Part shown: in pieces, positions 16,808-26,089 of the stretch
Numbering within the stretch: position 1 is the first letter of the stretch
How the letters are laid out: each line of letters opens with the position of its first letter
Origin: an uncultured Porphyromonadaceae bacterium
GTDB taxonomy: Bacteria > Bacteroidota > Bacteroidia > Bacteroidales > Muribaculaceae
Length of the DNA: 52,141 nucleotides
Assembly: GCA_947175645.1 (NCBI GenBank)
Contig: CAMWNP010000020.1
Location: 1-52,141 of the forward strand
Direction: 5' to 3'
Notes under the pieces: model-generated
Databases searched by the model: none
What the model was told of the DNA's origin: nothing
What the model saw: the letters and a program-made list of their open reading frames with translations, nothing else
Program-made: the position numbers and the translations under genes

Positions 16808-18097
16808 ATGGATCAGTCGTGGTGCATACTCATACTCATTACTATAATCCTCTCCGCAATCTTTTCGGGAGTGGAGATCGCTTTTGTCACCTCTGACCGC
16901 GTCAGGGTGGAACTCGACATTCAGCGTGGGGGTGTGGTGTCAAAAATCCTCAATCTGTTCTACACCCGGCCATCGTTTTTCATATCCACAATTCTTGTAG
17001 GGAACAATATCGCTCTGGTGGTCTACGGCATGGGCACCTCAAGGTTGCTCGACCCCATGATATCGAATGGGATTTCAAATAATCCTGCGGTCATCCTGTT
17101 GATTTCCACTATAGTTTCAACTGCGGTGATACTGATAACCGGAGAGTTTCTTCCCAAGTCGATTTTCCGTATCAATCCTAACGCTTCGCTGAAACTATTC
17201 TCAATCCCCATCTATCTGATCTATCTTATTCTCTACCCTATATCTCTGCTGACCACATGGATCTCACGTCTGCTGATGCGTATATTCGGTGTGAAGGATG
17301 CGGAAACCACACTGGGTTATCTCTCGCTGGGCGATCTCAATGAATTCATTGAGCGAACCATGAACAATACCGGTTCGGAGGGAAAAGAACAACAGATTGA
17401 AAACGAAGTGAAGATTTTCCACAATGCGCTTGACTTCTCAACCATTCACCTGCGTGACTGCATGACCCCGCGAAATGAGATTGTTGCGGTGGATATAGAC
17501 AACACCACGTCGCAGCAGTTGAGCGAACTGTTCACATCCACGGGTCGTTCCAAGATTCTTGTCTACCGTGAGGATATCGACAATATCCTGGGATACATAC
17601 ATGTATCGGAACTGTTCCATCCCGAACATTCGTGGGAAGAGGCTATCAAACCGGTGATTTTCGCGCCGGAAACACTGCTGGCAAACAAAATGATGCGTCG
17701 CCTGCTCACCGAGAAACGTTCCATGGCGATAATAATTGATGAATTCGGCGGAACTGCGGGGATGGTCACTCTGGAAGATCTCGTTGAGGAGATTTTCGGT
17801 GATATTCAGGATGAGCATGACCTTTCGGGGCTTGTGCAGCATCAGATTGCTCCCAATGTATTCGAGTTCTCCGGCCGAATGGAAATTGAGGCCATCAATG
17901 AACTCTATCACCTTAACCTGCCGGAAAGTGATGATTACCAGACTCTTGCCGGGTTCATAATGCACACCACAGGCAGCCTCCCCAAGCAGGGTGAAACGAT
18001 TATTGACGGTAATCTGACCATGCAGATAATGAAAAAATCAGCCACCCGTCTGGAACTTATCCGGCTGACCGTCAACGATGAGAAGGAAGATGCCTGA
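16808..18097 (+). CDS. CNNM/CorC-type membrane protein with CBS domains
   Basis: The 429-residue protein begins with a DUF21/CNNM membrane domain (FSGVEIAFVTSDRVRVEL and helices to about residue 150). A CBS pair follows (about 205-330, including DCMTPRNEIVAVD), with the signature IIIDEFGGTAGMVTLEDL (about 310-330) and a C-terminal CorC_HlyC domain. Relatives export Mg2+ or other divalent cations and are often mislabelled hemolysins; GldE of gliding bacteria is a paralogue. It lies 15 bases after lptC. Confidence 0.88.
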   Translation: MDQSWCILILITIILSAIFSGVEIAFVTSDRVRVELDIQRGGVVSKILNLFYTRPSFFISTILVGNNIALVVYGMGTSRLLDPMISNGISNNPAVILLISTIVSTAVILITGEFLPKSIFRINPNASLKLFSIPIYLIYLILYPISLLTTWISRLLMRIFGVKDAETTLGYLSLGDLNEFIERTMNNTGSEGKEQQIENEVKIFHNALDFSTIHLRDCMTPRNEIVAVDIDNTTSQQLSELFTSTGRSKILVYREDIDNILGYIHVSELFHPEHSWEEAIKPVIFAPETLLANKMMRRLLTEKRSMAIIIDEFGGTAGMVTLEDLVEEIFGDIQDEHDLSGLVQHQIAPNVFEFSGRMEIEAINELYHLNLPESDDYQTLAGFIMHTTGSLPKQGETIIDGNLTMQIMKKSATRLELIRLTVNDEKEDA

Positions 18098-18107
18098 CAA
18101 ACGTTAG

Positions 18108-18138
18108 TTGTGTAGTTGTCGGAAAATGCGTACCTTTG
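18108..18138 (+). promoter_or_regulatory. Promoter of the TM2-domain gene
   Basis: TTG (18108-18110), 20 bases, then TACCTTTG (18131-18138) match the Bacteroidota promoter. The start of transcription would be near 18144, about 20 bases before the ATG at 18164. This argues against an earlier start at 18116. Confidence 0.65.
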
Positions 18139-18163
18139 CAGGGCAAAACAGAAATCTACCGAA

Positions 18164-18499
18164 ATGACAAACGAACAGATAGCGCAGTTTTTTAAAGTTC
18201 ACGGTGACAAATTCCGGCAGTCGGATCTTCCACAGATCAAAGTGTTGCTTGAGAATGTCAGTGAACTGCGTGTCACCGAACTCATTGCAGCCCCGTATAA
18301 GTCACCCATGATCATGACTGTCATAGCATGGCTGGGGGGTGCGTTCGGCATTGACCGTTTTATGTTCGGTCAGTTAGGGTGGGGCGTGGCCAAACTGATT
18401 ACTTTCGGCGGATGCGGTTTGTGGACTCTCGTCGACATTTTCACGGCCATGGACAGAACCCGCACTTATAATATGAATATTTTGCAGGAACTGCTATGA
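18164..18499 (+). CDS. TM2-domain membrane protein
   Basis: This 111-residue protein has a soluble N-terminus (about 1-40) and a TM2 domain: two membrane helices joined by FGIDRFMFGQLGWGVAKLI, with GGCGLWTLVDIFTA closing the second. The DRF-type motif between helices is diagnostic. The molecular role in bacteria is unknown. I placed the start at MTNEQIAQFF because the promoter at 18108-18138 excludes the upstream candidate. It is probably monocistronic and is followed by a strong terminator. Confidence 0.8.
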   Translation: MTNEQIAQFFKVHGDKFRQSDLPQIKVLLENVSELRVTELIAAPYKSPMIMTVIAWLGGAFGIDRFMFGQLGWGVAKLITFGGCGLWTLVDIFTAMDRTRTYNMNILQELL

Positions 18500-18552
18500 T
18501 CATAGGACCCATTCATCAAATATTTGGAATCTGGGTCTGAGTAGTAAACTTT

Positions 18553-18596
18553 TACGGGAGGATGTGTCAATCACTTGTCTGACACATCCTCCCGTA
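18553..18596. terminator. Bidirectional terminator between convergent genes
   Basis: A perfect 17-bp inverted repeat (18553-18569 with 18580-18596; core ACGGGAGGATGTGTCA) has a 10-base loop. It is flanked by AAACTTT on the left and ATATTATT on the right. It lies between the plus-strand TM2 gene and the minus-strand macroglobulin gene, so it can end both transcripts. Confidence 0.85.
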
Positions 18597-18646
18597 TATT
18601 ATTACAGAAAGGCAAGGTAAGGTTACTGTTATGCCCCCTATTACTC

Positions 18647-21600
18647 TTATTTGACAGTATTGATGATGTAGCCGGCGGAGTGAGCGGTGTACTGCGGCGC
18701 ATACTGGCTCTGTACGGTTGCTATTCCTGAGGTGAACTGACCGGCATGAGTCACGGTGAATTCCTGTTCGAGAATGTAAGTGCCAGAGGGAAGAGTGGTG
18801 ATGAAGATGTCAGATGATGAATCTCCTGTCTGACGATAGAAACAGATGTTTTCTGACCATACGGGTGCGGGCAACTGGTTGACAGGCTCCATGCATGCCG
18901 GACGTTTGTCATTTATCACCACATATTGCATGTGGGCTGTTACCTTGATGGTTAGAGACACTTTCACTACGTCGCCCACTTGGAATGAGGTTGACTCTCG
19001 CCACGAGGTACCGTCCTGGGTTGGTTGTTTCACCAAGAAACGCTTTTCTATTGTGAGTTCGTCACATCCGGAGGGGCTGATGGATTCCATGGGGCGGGTG
19101 GAGAAGGAATATACTGAGCCATAGGCGGGTGTATTTCCGGTGCGGGTCACGGTTATATCTGCTTTGCCTTGGTCTAATGCATTGGAAAAGTCGGCCCGGA
19201 AATAGCCTGTGATGTTGTCAATCTTGTCAGGATAGAACTCATCAGCGTTAATCTTAACCACTGTAGTTCCCGGATTGAGGGGCGTCCACTGTGGTCCTGT
19301 TGCCAGGATGTTGTAGATGATGCATGTGGCATCAGCCGACGAGCCCCAGTTGTTTGCGGCTTTATCCAGAATAAGATTCTGACGGATGGCGTTAATCTGC
19401 GATTCGGGGCGTGAGGTGAGTGCGTAAGCCTGGAGTATACGTGCGGTGGTGCCTATGCCTGCATTGTTCCAACGCAAACCTTTCTGAGGTGTGGAAATGG
19501 CAAATTCCGAGATTGAGGAAACTATTGTTGCGGCTGTGGAATGATAATTGTTCTGAGCGAGGATTATTGCGGCAAATGCCTTTTCACGCAGATTGTAAGA
19601 TTTCCAGTTGGCAATGATGTTTTGGATTGTTACCTCTGATATTCGACGCGAGGCGGATGACTGGCGTATATCCTTGAAAGCGGTGCGGATCAGTGTATAA
19701 TGTATGTCGGGAAGCGCCTTGCCTTTGCTGTTACGGTTGATTTTTACTGCTTCGGCATCAATATATTCAACAGCATTCCGGATCAATGTGTCAAGTTGTT
19801 TATCAGTCGGCAGACATCCTAACTGATTGAGATAGCCAAGGATTTCCAGAGTGCTGAGTGTGGCCCAGTAGGATGACTCCTCACCATATTCAGTCCAGGC
19901 CCAACCTTTGGAACGTTGCAGTTTGGCAAGTTTATGTATGGCGGATGAGTAGACGCTCTTTATTTCTTTGCGGTCAAACAGGAGTGATAGGCGTTGCATA
20001 CGCTGGGTGTCGTTCATGGCATCGGTCATCCAGGGAGTGGCTTCAAGGAGTGCGATTTTCAGATCCGGGTTGCGCTGAAGCATGGACACCAGGGTGGAGT
20101 CAGCACGATCAGAGTCAAGCCACTGAAGGATGGCGGTGCCTATGGCGGGGTTATGTTTGAGCAGATCCTCCGCTATGGCGGCCGAGCAGATGGCGGCGGC
20201 AGCATCGATGGGAGTAGAGTATGAGCCGGAACGTAAGCCGGGGAGTGCCGTTACCACACTCCATGTGGGGTTTTGGAAAAATTCCAGAGTAACTGTTGCG
20301 TCCTTGCCTGCTTCCACCTCTACGGATGCCGTTTTCTCATCAGGATTGAGGAAGAATGGGGTTGTCTCCACCACCGGCTGTGATGCTTCAAGAACAGCGA
20401 TCATTGATTGTTCGCCGTCAGCGTAGTTCCCTCCTGCGGCACGGGCACGGATGAGCAGTCCGGGCGTGAGTTTGTCCACGTAGAGTGGAAGTGAAACCAC
20501 CTTCATCTGCCCATTGTCAAGTGACACCTGTTCCTCGGCGAAGGCTATTACGTTACCTGTGGAAGGATCAATCGCCTCGAAACGAGTGGCAATGGCAGGC
20601 AGATCCTCTCCGGAGTTGTTCATTACGGTGGCGATCACGGTGGTCTTGTCGCCCAGTCGCATGAACCGGGGTAACGACATCTGAATCATCAGCGGATGAG
20701 CAGCCACAATCTCCTCATTTATATGAGCGGAATAAAGATCCTTATTGAACGCGGTGGCATTTAGCAACCATGTTGTTGAGGCATCAGGGAAGGTGACGTT
20801 GTATTCCAGCGTGCCGTCAGGGTTTGTGACGAGCATCGGCTCAAACAGAGCCAGAGGAATCTCACCGGGACGGTAGATGATATCCGAACCGGTTATCTCT
20901 GACTGTGGTTGAACCTCCTCCTCCATTTCTGTTATTGCTTCAGGGGCCGCCATTTTTTCTTCTACAATAGCCTCATCACTATATTCACGTACAACATTGA
21001 GGTCTTCGGTGCCATTGTCGGAATCAGCGCTTGCGAATAAACCGGTGGCGCGGGCCATTAAGTTTTTGACCATTATTCGGTTGTACCCCATCCAGGAATT
21101 GTGGTAAAGTTCAAATTCGGGGATAATGGCAAACGGATTTACAGTATTTGCTACCCTGTTGTTGTCGTCCCAGAAATATACGTATGACAGGCCATTGTAA
21201 ACTGAGAAGAATTCGGTTGATCTCGGTTTCACACTCCTGGTAAAGCCGAGTTTATCGGTTGGATTCAAGTCATTTACCGCTTTTGAAAACAGGCGGAGCA
21301 TGACAGCGCTTTGCGATGGTATGCTGTCACTGCCGATTATCATTTTTGTACGGAATTTCCAGTTTTCGGTTGAGAGGGGCGAAACCTTATCACGGAAACT
21401 TTCAATCTTGAATTCAAGTTTGCGTGTATTTCCGGGAGAAACGAGATTGTAGGTTTCGTTGTAAGTATCTCCATTATTTGCTCCTGCAAGCGTCAGGTAT
21501 CCTTCTGTGACAGAGTCTGGCAGTTCTATTTCAATGTGATTCATTCCCTTGTGGAATTTTATCCAACGAGAGGAAATGATCGCATCTTTTGACGATACTA

Positions 21601-24217
21601 TGCATAGCAGCGTGAGATTGTCACGGGAAGTACCCATCAACAGTTCATCGGACTGACCGTTCATCTTTATTGTACCGGAATGTGGAGTCCATACCATTTT
21701 GTCAAGAGGAAAATCGGTCTGTGTCTTGTTAAACACGAACCGGTTGGTGACGGTCATGGGGTCTGCCAGTGTTGTGTCAACAGGGGCTATAACTATATCG
21801 TACATACCGGATTCCACCTTTGACAAGTCAATCGGCAGAGCCGGATTGATGAGCGTGAACAAATAATCGGGCTGCCGGTCCGGAACCTGGCTGTCAGCCC
21901 ATTCTTCCTCGGCTATTTCCTCATCTGTTTCAGAACCGAAGTTATCGGTATGCTTGAAGAAGCGTACTGTAACCGGACGTTCAGTTTTGTCGTGAGTAGG
22001 TGTGAAGAAGCCTATATTAAGGTTGACAGGAGTGTATACATCGATATTTTCCTTGATGTTCGCTGAGATATAGAGTGGTTTGCCCAGCACGAATGTAGTC
22101 GATGCTGTTCTGGTCTCACCCCCCTGCGAAGTGACATTGGCTGTGACATATACAGCACGGTTACCTGTGTATTTTCGAAGTATCTCAGCCGGGATAGTAA
22201 CTGAAAAGTTTCCGTTTTCATCGGTTTCCGTTTCAATAGTTGTCAACTCCTCACGGATAGACTCCCACCATCGCCATCCTGTGGTAATGGAAGTGCTTAT
22301 GGTTACTGTTGCTCCTGCCACCGGGAAGTTTGAATAAGTTTGAGCCAGTCCGGAAAGCGTTACAGCATCTTTGTCCGGAGTGTTTTTGTCAATACGGTTT
22401 ATTTCAACGGTGAATGTGGGTAGTTTGTAGTCAGACACTACGAAGGATGTTGAGCCGTAAGAGTTATTGATTTTGTGGTCGGCAATTTTTATTACGAAAT
22501 TCCCTGCCAACCCATTCTCAGGAAGTTTGAACTTGCCGGAAACTCGTCCCCACTGATCGGTTGTGCATCTTATTGTCTCTACGTCAGTGTGACCTGTATT
22601 AACTAAAGTGACATCAACATCCGCGTTGACCAGCGGTGTATCCCCATTGCTGTTATCTTTGGTGTATGCCACTGCGAACCAATCTACTTCATCTCCGAAA
22701 TGATAGATGGGCAGAGAGGTTGTAAGTGTTGCCACGACATAACTACGGGAATTGATGCGGTGGTTGTTGACTCTCAATGGTCTTGCCCATTTGTCAGCAC
22801 CTATAGAAGCATAGATGTAGTTATCGGTATGAAGTAGAGCCATACCATCGGTATTGGTGACGGCAGTTGCAATTTTCCCCGGTGACTTCCGTATAGTGTC
22901 GCCGGTGAGTGTGACGTTCTTTATGGGTTGTCCCGTGGTAAGGTCTGCAACAAAAGCGGAGAAGATGTTCCCCTTGTTTTCCGGTGTAGATGCAGACATC
23001 AGCATAAGGTCAGAACAAGTTATCTGACGGATGTTGTTCCTGTTGTCATCCTTCCGGTTTGCCGGATTTGCTAAGACCGTGTAGCAGCCATATTCGGGAA
23101 TTATGAACTGTACGGATTTTTTAGTTTTGAAAGGTCCATCGATGTCGGTTTTAATGACCGTGTCGCATATCAACCGGTCAATAACATTAATACTGCCGTA
23201 ACGAACCGGTTTTTTAATAATAGTATAGAGTGCTACGCTAACCTCCTTGATGTTGTCGATGTCAAGATTGACCTTCAGTGAACCTCCTTTCGCAACCATT
23301 TCAGGAAAATCGTACCGGATGGAACCTTGGGTAATATCGTTCATCTGATTCGCTACATAATCTTTCAGGGGGGATGACGGGAACCGTTCTACATAATCTT
23401 TCATGGCGAAATAAACTTTTCGCTTGTCTGTGCGGTCAGCCTTCAGGAGAGCAAGACCGGAGTACCATTCGGTTTTGTTCTTTTCATATAACTCCATGGC
23501 AGATTCATCAGCGCGTCCGGATTGAAGATAGGCGAGGAAATGAGCCGCGCTGTTCACGGGCTGATATTCCAAGAGTGTATTAAAAGCCAGGTCACGCAAT
23601 TCCTTGTTTGTTTTGAGGCCGCTTTCTGTATGTTGCGCCATTTCTATAACATTGTAGGCTACGAAGTCTAACAGAGTGGGGTAGAGGGCAGGATAGGGAC
23701 TTTGAGTTATGACTCCATCGTATTGACTCAATTTCACTTGTGAAAGTATATTCGGCTGACTCAGGGATGATTTCAGCAACTCGTTGATTTTCATGCGGAA
23801 CTGCTCGCCTGACCATTCATTATAGTCGGCAGGGAGAGGAGACAGCGGCAGTTGCCGTTTGTCGTATGTCCAGCGGTTGCCATCATAAAACTGGGTATAT
23901 ATTTCAGCCTGCATCATGTCCAGGAGTGCACAAAGTTCGGGGTTACCGCTCTGTTTTTTTGCCATGGATGCCAGAGTGACAAGAAACTTCGCTCTGTTTG
24001 CTGCATCAATGGAGGACTCAGCCAGCCCAACGTTGAGCAGAGATCTCACAATCAGGGGGTTGTCATGCTCTTTCAATCCCTTGTCAAGTTCTTTCTTCCA
24101 TGTTGACGATACTTGTTTCGGGAAAGCAAAATCAGGTTTGGCGAAGGGGGAATCTGTGGCTGAAATTGTCATGACTGTGAGAAGGAATATTATTAGGGTA
24201 AGTGCTGATTTTTTCAT
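18647..24217 (-). CDS. Bacterial alpha-2-macroglobulin family protein without thioester motif
   Basis: The 1856-residue secreted protein starts at the ATG at 24217, giving signal peptide KKSALTLIIFLLTVMTISA; a start 42 bases upstream would mask it. An N-terminal helical region (about 30-330) leads into macroglobulin beta domains (MG2-like about 430-640). An acidic, probably bait-like stretch lies near residues 1070-1110. The A2M domain has YNVTFPDASTTWLLNATAF (about 1140-1155), followed by a helical toroid around 1330-1640. Where thioester-containing homologues carry CxEQ, this protein reads SYSTPIDAAAAICSAA (about 1335), so it cannot form the covalent trap. The family inhibits proteases in the envelope. 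It lies 112 bases downstream of the Spy-like gene. Confidence 0.85.
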   Translation of the reverse strand: MKKSALTLIIFLLTVMTISATDSPFAKPDFAFPKQVSSTWKKELDKGLKEHDNPLIVRSLLNVGLAESSIDAANRAKFLVTLASMAKKQSGNPELCALLDMMQAEIYTQFYDGNRWTYDKRQLPLSPLPADYNEWSGEQFRMKINELLKSSLSQPNILSQVKLSQYDGVITQSPYPALYPTLLDFVAYNVIEMAQHTESGLKTNKELRDLAFNTLLEYQPVNSAAHFLAYLQSGRADESAMELYEKNKTEWYSGLALLKADRTDKRKVYFAMKDYVERFPSSPLKDYVANQMNDITQGSIRYDFPEMVAKGGSLKVNLDIDNIKEVSVALYTIIKKPVRYGSINVIDRLICDTVIKTDIDGPFKTKKSVQFIIPEYGCYTVLANPANRKDDNRNNIRQITCSDLMLMSASTPENKGNIFSAFVADLTTGQPIKNVTLTGDTIRKSPGKIATAVTNTDGMALLHTDNYIYASIGADKWARPLRVNNHRINSRSYVVATLTTSLPIYHFGDEVDWFAVAYTKDNSNGDTPLVNADVDVTLVNTGHTDVETIRCTTDQWGRVSGKFKLPENGLAGNFVIKIADHKINNSYGSTSFVVSDYKLPTFTVEINRIDKNTPDKDAVTLSGLAQTYSNFPVAGATVTISTSITTGWRWWESIREELTTIETETDENGNFSVTIPAEILRKYTGNRAVYVTANVTSQGGETRTASTTFVLGKPLYISANIKENIDVYTPVNLNIGFFTPTHDKTERPVTVRFFKHTDNFGSETDEEIAEEEWADSQVPDRQPDYLFTLINPALPIDLSKVESGMYDIVIAPVDTTLADPMTVTNRFVFNKTQTDFPLDKMVWTPHSGTIKMNGQSDELLMGTSRDNLTLLCIVSSKDAIISSRWIKFHKGMNHIEIELPDSVTEGYLTLAGANNGDTYNETYNLVSPGNTRKLEFKIESFRDKVSPLSTENWKFRTKMIIGSDSIPSQSAVMLRLFSKAVNDLNPTDKLGFTRSVKPRSTEFFSVYNGLSYVYFWDDNNRVANTVNPFAIIPEFELYHNSWMGYNRIMVKNLMARATGLFASADSDNGTEDLNVVREYSDEAIVEEKMAAPEAITEMEEEVQPQSEITGSDIIYRPGEIPLALFEPMLVTNPDGTLEYNVTFPDASTTWLLNATAFNKDLYSAHINEEIVAAHPLMIQMSLPRFMRLGDKTTVIATVMNNSGEDLPAIATRFEAIDPSTGNVIAFAEEQVSLDNGQMKVVSLPLYVDKLTPGLLIRARAAGGNYADGEQSMIAVLEASQPVVETTPFFLNPDEKTASVEVEAGKDATVTLEFFQNPTWSVVTALPGLRSGSYSTPIDAAAAICSAAIAEDLLKHNPAIGTAILQWLDSDRADSTLVSMLQRNPDLKIALLEATPWMTDAMNDTQRMQRLSLLFDRKEIKSVYSSAIHKLAKLQRSKGWAWTEYGEESSYWATLSTLEILGYLNQLGCLPTDKQLDTLIRNAVEYIDAEAVKINRNSKGKALPDIHYTLIRTAFKDIRQSSASRRISEVTIQNIIANWKSYNLREKAFAAIILAQNNYHSTAATIVSSISEFAISTPQKGLRWNNAGIGTTARILQAYALTSRPESQINAIRQNLILDKAANNWGSSADATCIIYNILATGPQWTPLNPGTTVVKINADEFYPDKIDNITGYFRADFSNALDQGKADITVTRTGNTPAYGSVYSFSTRPMESISPSGCDELTIEKRFLVKQPTQDGTSWRESTSFQVGDVVKVSLTIKVTAHMQYVVINDKRPACMEPVNQLPAPVWSENICFYRQTGDSSSDIFITTLPSGTYILEQEFTVTHAGQFTSGIATVQSQYAPQYTAHSAGYIINTVK

Positions 24218-24329
24218 GATGCCGGTATAAAATTTAAGAGGAGGCGCAAAAAGAATCAATGCACTCTCCTCATGAAATAGGGTGGAATGGATTCAGTCAG
24301 ATTGATGCGGGTGACGAATCCTATGGTAA

Positions 24330-24800
24330 TTACTGGTTTTTATTCTTTTTCTGACGGAGACGGTTATGTTGCTTCATCAGATCACGGTTGAAATTCCGCT
24401 CGGCGTTTTTTAGGTTGAATAACTGTTTGTTGTTCAGAACGGTACGGAACTTTTCAAGATAGGAATTTTCTATTTCTCCCTCTTTCATCTTGAGTTCGAA
24501 AATAGCGTCAGTGGCTTTTTCGTATTCCAGGTCGGAGGGTTCGGATGACTCACGTACTTTATTTTCCAATTCCCGTGTTTCCTCCTGTAGTTTGTCGGTT
24601 TCATCCTCCATCTGGTCATAAATGGGGAAGAATTTCTGTTCCTGATCTTTTGTCAGGCTCAGTTCACGGGCGAGGAACTTGTGCTTGAATTCGCGTATTT
24701 CCTTAAAAAACTGTTTTTTCTCGTCGTTTTGCGGTGCCGCGCTGCAGATGGCGGGAATTATGGCGAGAATGGCAATCAGAACGGTGAAAATCTTGTTCAT
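24330..24800 (-). CDS. Spy/CpxP-like small periplasmic protein
   Basis: The 156-residue protein has a signal peptide (MNKIFTVLIAILAIIPAICSA) and is otherwise almost entirely charged alpha helix. It contains LSLTKDQEQKFFPIYDQMEDE, an LTxxQ-type segment as in Spy and CpxP, and ends in a basic tail (NRLRQKKNKNQ). Such proteins act as periplasmic chaperones or stress sensors. It follows the probable anti-sigma gene by 11 bases, which places it in the sigma-factor operon. The exact role is inferred. Confidence 0.7.
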   Translation of the reverse strand: MNKIFTVLIAILAIIPAICSAAPQNDEKKQFFKEIREFKHKFLARELSLTKDQEQKFFPIYDQMEDETDKLQEETRELENKVRESSEPSDLEYEKATDAIFELKMKEGEIENSYLEKFRTVLNNKQLFNLKNAERNFNRDLMKQHNRLRQKKNKNQ

Positions 24801-24811
24801 GGCGTCAGCGT

Positions 24812-25258
24812 TTAATCGGTTATGGATTCGGTTGACGTTTCGTCAAGCATTTCAGGAGCGATGGAGTCGTCAGGAAGATAAATGTCCTGGGCGGAGAATC
24901 CGTCGTTGAAGAGCGACTCGAGGATTTCGCGGTCGTCAAGTTCAATGAGAGTGTTGTCGATATGGTCGCTGCCGAGAGCGGCAGTGACAGCGGGATAACT
25001 TTCAATGTTCAGGTCGGAACTGGAACTCTTGATCATTGCGAACATCTGCATCATGAGCCATATTCCGGCGAACATAGCCGCCATGTAGGCGTAGGGGCGT
25101 ATTCTGAGCCAGAGCGTGCGTTTCTGCAAGGGAGCGGCATTTTCTTTCTCAGGGAGAGCCTCAGCCATTTTTGAAGCGAAATCGGCGAAGTACCCCTCCG
25201 GGACAGTCATGCCGTCACGGTGGTCTAAATCGTTCAATATTTTGGGGAGTTGCTTCAT
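24812..25258 (-). CDS. Probable membrane-bound anti-sigma factor
   Basis: The 148-residue protein has an N-terminal cytoplasmic part with MTVPEGYFADFASKMAEALPE, a motif frequent in small Bacteroidota proteins encoded beside ECF sigma genes. One membrane helix (IRPYAYMAAMFAGIWLMMQMFAM, about 53-75) and an acidic periplasmic tail of about 70 residues follow. No zinc-binding HxxxCxxC motif is present, so it is not a ZAS-type anti-sigma. The function rests on topology and its position 56 bases after the sigma gene. Confidence 0.65.
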   Translation of the reverse strand: MKQLPKILNDLDHRDGMTVPEGYFADFASKMAEALPEKENAAPLQKRTLWLRIRPYAYMAAMFAGIWLMMQMFAMIKSSSSDLNIESYPAVTAALGSDHIDNTLIELDDREILESLFNDGFSAQDIYLPDDSIAPEMLDETSTESITD

Positions 25259-25314
25259 GTGTCAAATATAAAAAATACTGTTTATTAAGTATGACTTTTC
25301 AAAGGGGTGATGGT

Positions 25315-25875
25315 TTAATCGTTGTCGTCAAAATATTGTTCGATTTTCTTGACGGCAATGTGGTAGGATGATTTCAGTGCGCCTACGGATGTGCCGAGTA
25401 TTTCTGACATCTGTTCATATTTCATCTCGTCGAAATATTTCATGTTGAACACAATCCGCTGTTTTTCAGGGAGTGTCGCAATAGCCTTACGTAGTTTAAG
25501 GGCAAGTTCGTCGCCGTCAATGTCCTTGTCTGCTTCTATTGCGTTGATGATCATTGATTCTTCATCATCAAGGGAAATGTTGAGCCGTTTGCGCTCCCGG
25601 GCGAGAAACGTGATACTTTCGTTTATGGCTATTTTGTAGAGCCATGTAGAGAGTTTGGCATCACCGCGGAAATTCTCGATTGATGACCAGGCTTTCATAA
25701 AGGTGTTCTGAAGCAGGTCGTTAGCGTCATCGTGATTCTGGACAAGGCGACGGATTTGCCAGTAAAGGGGTTCGGAGTAGAGTTTTATGACTTCCGTAAA
25801 GGCATCACGGCAGGTTGAAGGGTCGCGCAGGCGAGCCTCCAGAGCGGGTTGTTCGGTTGGAATTTCTTTTGACAT
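25315..25875 (-). CDS. ECF-type RNA polymerase sigma factor
   Basis: The 186-residue protein has a sigma-2 domain (about 25-95) with DDANDLLQNTFMKAWSSIEN and FRGDAKLSTWLYKIAINE, which contact -10 DNA and core polymerase. Its sigma-4 domain (about 130-182) has LPEKQRIVFNMKYFDEMKYEQ and a helix-turn-helix around ILGTSVGALKSSYHIAVKK. It is first in a run with the probable anti-sigma, Spy-like and macroglobulin genes, suggesting control of an envelope-stress response. No TAnnTTTG element was found upstream on this strand, so it may use a promoter read by itself or by another alternative factor. Confidence 0.88.
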   Translation of the reverse strand: MSKEIPTEQPALEARLRDPSTCRDAFTEVIKLYSEPLYWQIRRLVQNHDDANDLLQNTFMKAWSSIENFRGDAKLSTWLYKIAINESITFLARERKRLNISLDDEESMIINAIEADKDIDGDELALKLRKAIATLPEKQRIVFNMKYFDEMKYEQMSEILGTSVGALKSSYHIAVKKIEQYFDDND

Positions 25876-26017
25876 GATGCTACGGTTGATTATAGTTTAG
25901 TGAAAAGTTTCTGTAAATTTAGGTAAAAATATTAAGTTGAGGAAATTAGGCGGTTGTTTTTTGCTTTATTTAAGAAAATGAAACTTTATTGATGGATGAG
26001 ATACGAAAAAGTTTCCG

Positions 26018-26025
26018 TATCTTTG
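26018..26025 (+). promoter_or_regulatory. -7 element of the TonB-dependent receptor gene
   Basis: TATCTTTG matches TAnnTTTG. The best upstream TTG (25989-25991) is 26 bases away, too far for a standard -33 element. The predicted leader is about 60 bases. Confidence 0.5.
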
Positions 26026-26089
26026 CGGTCTATATGATCCGTAGGACTGATTGCTGTGGGTTGTAATTGATTGTTATCGCTTTTTTGCA

